Positions 60,466 through 64,000 of a DNA stretch of 64,000 bases are shown here, in pieces. Positions within the stretch are counted from its first letter, which is position 1. Every line of letters begins with the position of its first letter. The stretch comes from Tectiglobus sp965223355 (lineage in GTDB: Bacteria; Pseudomonadota; Alphaproteobacteria; Rhizobiales; Hyphomicrobiaceae). The notes under the pieces are model-generated. The model saw nothing but the letters and a program-made list of their open reading frames with translations, made no database searches and had not been told where the DNA came from. Location of the stretch: contig CBDCWE010000003.1 of assembly GCA_965223355.1 (NCBI GenBank), forward strand, positions 2,728,001 to 2,792,000. Direction: 5' to 3'. Both the position numbers and the translations under genes were made by a program.

Positions 60466-61980
60466 TCAGTTGTCTGCGGTCTTCATGATGAACGGATTAC
60501 CGCCGCCGGGCGCGTTCGAGATCCACACACTCTTTGAGTGCAGATATTCGTTGATTGCCTCGATGCCGTTCTCACGGCCGATGCCGGAGCTCTTGTAACC
60601 TCCGAACGGCATGGTGAAGCTCACCGCGCGGTAGGTGTTGACCCAGACCGTGCCGGCGCGGATGCGCTGCGCCATGGTCGTCGCGCGCTTGATCGACTGC
60701 GTCCAAACGCCGGAGCCGAGCCCGTACATAACATCGTTGGCAATGCGGGCAGCATCGTCCTCGTCCTTGAACTTGATGACGGACAGGACCGGGCCGAAAA
60801 CCTCCTCCTGCGCGATCCGCATCTTGTTGTCGACACCGGTGAACACCGTCGGCTGCACGAAGTATTTGCCGCCGCCCATATCGGGGCCGGCGGGACCGCC
60901 GCCCATGATGCAGTTGGCACCTTCGCCTTTGGCGATATCGATGTAGCCGAGAATTTTCTCATACTGCGGCGGCGTCGTGACCGGGCCGACCTGTGTCTCG
61001 AAATTCATCGGGTTGCCGAGCTTGGCGGTCTTGGCAACCTCGACCAGGCGCTCGACGAGTTGGTCGTGAACACGTTCCTGAACCAGCAGGCGTGAACCGG
61101 CGATGCAGGTCTGGCCGGTTGCCGCGAAGATGCCGGAGATCGCACCCATGGCCGCATCTTCGATGTCGGCATCATCGAAGACGATGTTTGGCGACTTGCC
61201 GCCGAGTTCCAGGGACACCTTCTTGAAGGTCTGTCCAGCGAGCGAGGCCACGCGCGAACCGGTCAGCGAGCCGCCGGTGAACGCGATCTTGGAGACCTTC
61301 GGATGGGTCACCAGGGGTTCGCCGGCGGCCTGGCCGTAGCCGGTAACGACATTGACGACACCGGGCGGCAAATCGGCCTCCTCGATCACCAACTTCATGA
61401 ATTCCAGCAGCGAGGCGGAGGTGTATTCCGACGGCTTGATCACCGCGGTGCAGCCGGCGGCCAGGGCCGGTGCGAGCTTCCAACCGGTGAGCAGCAGCGG
61501 TGAGTTCCATGGAATGATCATGCCGCATACGCCAACCGGCTCGCGCAGGATGTAGGCGAAATGGTCCGGCTTATCGACGGGGACGACGCTGCCCTGGATC
61601 TTGTCGGCGAGGCCGGCGTAGTAATAGTACCACTCGGGCAGGTATTTGAGCTGCGCGCTCATTTCCGATATCAGCTTGCCGTTATCGCGCACTTCGATTT
61701 CGGCGAGGTGATCGGCATGCGTGGCGATCAGATCGGCGATCTTGCGCAGCGCTCGGCCGCGCGCCGTCTGTGTCATCTTGGCCCACGGGCCGGCATCAAA
61801 GGCGCGGTAGGCAGCGTTGACGGCCCTGTCGACGTCGGCGGCTTCGCATTCGGGGATCTCAGCCCAGGGCTCGGCGGTGTAAGGGTCGGACGTGACAAAG
61901 CGGCGGCCGGAAATTGCATCGACCCATGTGCCGTCAATATATGTTTGATAGGTTGTCAGGCCGGTTGGTGCGTCTTGCAT
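60466..61980 (-). CDS. NAD(P)-dependent aldehyde dehydrogenase
   Basis: The 504-residue class 1/2 aldehyde dehydrogenase has the catalytic Glu in SLELGGKSPNIVF (about 267), the nucleophile Cys in FAATGQTCIAGSR (about 301), and the NAD-binding IIPWNSPLLLTGWKLAPALA region. The C-terminal MPFGGYKSSGIGRENG motif is present. GGAGGAACC lies before ATG 61980; the frame to 62082 adds a non-family N-terminus. It probably oxidises an aldehyde made by the FMO pathway encoded downstream. Confidence 0.94.
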   Translation of the reverse strand: MQDAPTGLTTYQTYIDGTWVDAISGRRFVTSDPYTAEPWAEIPECEAADVDRAVNAAYRAFDAGPWAKMTQTARGRALRKIADLIATHADHLAEIEVRDNGKLISEMSAQLKYLPEWYYYYAGLADKIQGSVVPVDKPDHFAYILREPVGVCGMIIPWNSPLLLTGWKLAPALAAGCTAVIKPSEYTSASLLEFMKLVIEEADLPPGVVNVVTGYGQAAGEPLVTHPKVSKIAFTGGSLTGSRVASLAGQTFKKVSLELGGKSPNIVFDDADIEDAAMGAISGIFAATGQTCIAGSRLLVQERVHDQLVERLVEVAKTAKLGNPMNFETQVGPVTTPPQYEKILGYIDIAKGEGANCIMGGGPAGPDMGGGKYFVQPTVFTGVDNKMRIAQEEVFGPVLSVIKFKDEDDAARIANDVMYGLGSGVWTQSIKRATTMAQRIRAGTVWVNTYRAVSFTMPFGGYKSSGIGRENGIEAINEYLHSKSVWISNAPGGGNPFIMKTADN

Positions 61981-62196
61981 TGGTTCCTCCGGTTGAGCGG
62001 GCGTCAGTTGACATGCAGCCGTGTTGCAACTGGCCCGGCGCTCAGACTTGCAAGCCGGGCCGCACGGCCGTTCATTCATCAACCGGGATCAAACGACCGG
62101 TGCGGCCGTCCGTCAAGCCCGGGCCAGGCGCCCCGAGCCAAGCGGATGCGGGCGGTATTGCTGTTTGGCGGTGCCAATGGCCGACTAATTGAAAGA

Positions 62197-62463
62197 TCAC
62201 GCGAAGACGCCGGTGTGCTCAGCCACAAAGCTGGCCAGCGAGGCTTCGAGCGCGTCGGCAAAGCCGTGATCGCCGCGCGCGAGCGCTGCCCGCAAGCTCT
62301 GTTCGCCAATGGACCTGATCTGGCGAATGCCGTCGACGCGGTTCGCCAGTTCCGAACCAATTGCGACAGCCGACAATTCCGGAACCCCTTCGTGCTCGGC
62401 GATGGCGCGCACGAGTTCCTGGCTGAGTTCGCCAAAGGCAATGCAATCATCAAGTGTAAGCAA
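62197..62463 (-). CDS. Small conserved alphaproteobacterial protein (88 residues, TTG start)
   Basis: The helical protein opens LTLDDCIAFGELSQELVRAI, then AEHEGVPELSAVAIGSEL and ends VAEHTGVFA. This matches a small uncharacterised family common in alphaproteobacteria, recognisable by its (L)TLxDCIAxxxLxxExxxAIAEHE opening. I chose TTG 62463 because GGGGGTG lies three bases upstream and the family motif starts there; the longer frame to 62574 also begins at TTG and lacks support. Its function is unknown. Confidence 0.6.
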   Translation of the reverse strand: MLTLDDCIAFGELSQELVRAIAEHEGVPELSAVAIGSELANRVDGIRQIRSIGEQSLRAALARGDHGFADALEASLASFVAEHTGVFA

Positions 62464-62593
62464 GTCACCCCCAACTGGGACGCAGTGGTGCGATTCCCAA
62501 TATCGGGGCCAAGTATTTATGACAGGCAAGCCCGGCGCAAGGTCTTTTGTCGTTGCGCCATGGGCGACCGGCAACAGGGTTAAAGTTTACCGC

Positions 62594-63898
62594 CTAACCC
62601 GCAGGGTCAGGTTGCCAGCCGGCGGCAAGTGCTTCTCGTTCAGAACAAAACCAACGTTCGCCGCGTCTTTTGTCGATGCGCTCGCGGCGATAGCCGGGCG
62701 ACCAGGGAACCAGGTAGATCTTGCCTTTCGATGAGACCCGCCCCTTGATCGGGCAGCCGTTCGGCGCGCGCTGTTTGGCGCGCTCCCACACCGTTCGGCG
62801 GTATTCCTTCGGGCGCTGGGCGATGCCACTCCATAATGCGACCCGCTTATCGCGCGCCGCGCGCTCGAGCGAACCGTAGCGGGAGAAATATCCGCCCGCA
62901 GCAAATGCGTTGCCAGATCTGACCAGCTCCCGGCCAATATCCATAGCAACATCTTTGGAGCCGACCCGGCACCTGCCGTCCGGCAAACCGGTGGCGCCGG
63001 AGCCGGTGGTTGCACAGGCGACCGTGCGGCGTGCAACCAGCCGGGCCAGAGCGCGCCGGGCCCTGCGACCGCATCGCCAGCGACGGCCGCGGCTGTTGCG
63101 GCAAACCTGGGAGAGTTCGGGGGCTTCGATGTCGGCAATCCGAATATGCCGCCCGCCGATGGCGAGCGTATCGCCGGTGATGGCGCGTGCGCGCCCGCGG
63201 ACAACGATCTTGTCGGGGGTTGCCGACGGCATCAGGGCGCCGAGCAGTCGGCCGGCGTCGTTGAGCGCGACCGGCGGACCATAAGCATAAACCGCCATGG
63301 CGATCAGGCTCGCCAGCGCGATCAAGCCGAATGCCGCCTGGGTTTTGCGGCCCGCAACCCACGGCCGGCCTGGCGGGCGCGGCAAATCAAGCAAGCCGGC
63401 CGGCAGCCTTGGCGCCGGCCGGCGCACGCCATAATCGAGCAGGACCGGCGCCAACAACAACAAACCGGCAACCGCCAAAGCGATTGTCCGCACCGTCCAG
63501 CCGCCGGCAAGGTAACTTCCGGCCGCCGAGATCGCCACAGCCAATGTCAGCAACACGATCATCGGTGCAACGCCCGACTTTGAGATCAGCGGCCGGCTCG
63601 CGCCAACGGCGCAAACAAGGATCGTACCGAGCCGGCACCATAACCGCCACACCAGCGATGCCATGGTGCGCATGGTCGCGAGGAGCAGCCCCGGGATTTG
63701 GCCGAGCAGTCGAAGCAGGCGGCCGATCGCCGAGTGCCCCGCCCGAACGCCGGCCTGAGCGGCGTTCTTAGCCCCGGCGACAGCGGAAAACCTGATATCT
63801 TCGAGCCGCTTGCGACGATCCTTGCGCCGCAGCCTGATGGTTGTGCGGACATACCTGTGCCACTCAAAACCATCGCTCTTGCGTGCCCAACCGAACAT
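62594..63898 (-). CDS. Membrane-anchored staphylococcal-nuclease-like protein
   Basis: The 434-residue protein has a basic N-terminal region, about four to six hydrophobic segments (for example APMIVLLTLAVAISAAGSYL), and then a thermonuclease domain (about 232-360) with RARAITGDTLAIGGRHIRIADIEAPEL. A C-terminal module contains CPIKGRVSSKGKIYLVPWS, KRRGERWFCSEREALAAGW, frequently attached to alphaproteobacterial SNase proteins. Many N-terminal residues are Arg and Ala in GC-rich DNA, so the true start could be later, at the membrane part. Its role may be processing of incoming or periplasmic nucleic acid; the evidence is limited to domain type. Confidence 0.78.
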   Translation of the reverse strand: MFGWARKSDGFEWHRYVRTTIRLRRKDRRKRLEDIRFSAVAGAKNAAQAGVRAGHSAIGRLLRLLGQIPGLLLATMRTMASLVWRLWCRLGTILVCAVGASRPLISKSGVAPMIVLLTLAVAISAAGSYLAGGWTVRTIALAVAGLLLLAPVLLDYGVRRPAPRLPAGLLDLPRPPGRPWVAGRKTQAAFGLIALASLIAMAVYAYGPPVALNDAGRLLGALMPSATPDKIVVRGRARAITGDTLAIGGRHIRIADIEAPELSQVCRNSRGRRWRCGRRARRALARLVARRTVACATTGSGATGLPDGRCRVGSKDVAMDIGRELVRSGNAFAAGGYFSRYGSLERAARDKRVALWSGIAQRPKEYRRTVWERAKQRAPNGCPIKGRVSSKGKIYLVPWSPGYRRERIDKRRGERWFCSEREALAAGWQPDPAG

Positions 63899-64000
63899 CT
63901 CTCACCTGCGTTCACACCGTCGTGTCGCCGGCCGAACCGACCGAATCTCAAGGCCCGTTTCGAGGAATAACACAGCAATTGCGCCCGAATATAGTCAGCC
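63899..64000. other. Right edge of window, no gene seen
   Basis: The last 102 bases hold the presumed promoter region of the nuclease gene. No start or stop of another gene is evident. Confidence 0.5.

Noticed and set aside
61561..62583. 340-codon plus-strand frame over the aldehyde dehydrogenase 5' region and the 88-residue gene
   Set aside because: It is mostly antisense to the dehydrogenase catalytic domain and shows no recognisable domain.

Overview
The window is a GC-rich, densely coded bacterial chromosome segment, almost certainly from an alphaproteobacterium. Markers for this are ethylmalonyl-CoA mutase, a eukaryote-type NADP isocitrate dehydrogenase, PutA joined to citrulline and ornithine catabolism, alphaproteobacterial LolA and BamD, and a fused DctQM TRAP transporter. 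There is no rRNA operon, prophage or CRISPR array. One tRNA gene (Ser-CGA) is present. Some copies of the intergenic repeats are decayed and two are joined to transposase genes.

Layout. 1-2165: a partial ORF, then an IS481-type transposase lying between inverted copies of a multi-hairpin repeat. 2166-9443: lolA, then a catabolic block (putA, ctlX, ocd, divergent Lrp regulator) that predicts citrulline to ornithine to proline to glutamate. 9676-13209: DUF1445 protein, threonine dehydratase, NeuB-like synthase. 13919-19521: ethylmalonyl-CoA mutase, an MFS/M20 amidohydrolase pair, and a CitE-like lyase. 19605-24141: ligA, bamD, universal stress protein. 24360-35840: a probable trimethylaminoethylphosphonate/glycine-betaine block. 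It holds a TmpA-like 2OG oxygenase, a TmpB/PhnZ-like HD oxygenase and an AllA-like cupin with overlapping stop and start codons. A HAD hydrolase, a DeoR regulator, a dimethylglycine dehydrogenase-like flavoprotein, an EamA exporter and a TRAP transporter follow. 36029-41422: a 2OG oxygenase, a GST, a DapA-like aldolase and a TPP enzyme. 41687-56052: alaS, Kef-type antiporter, DadA-like oxidase, purB, GST, small hydrolase, rpsD, TrmJ-like methyltransferase, FkbM methyltransferase and icd. 56126-57787: a transposase fragment, a complete IS481-family element and tRNA-Ser. 58478-63898: SnoaL-FMO fusion, aldehyde dehydrogenase, a small conserved protein and a membrane-anchored nuclease.

The most distinctive feature is a set of intergenic repeat families: a five-hairpin modular element, a two-hairpin composite, a TRATACC element and a TGATACAGACCACTAG element. 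They occupy nine of eleven convergent gene junctions, and in seven genes the repeat edge supplies the stop codon. This suggests portable bidirectional terminators, or a mobile element that inserts at gene ends. The phosphonate block is the most interesting metabolic unit, mainly because of its unassigned third gene.
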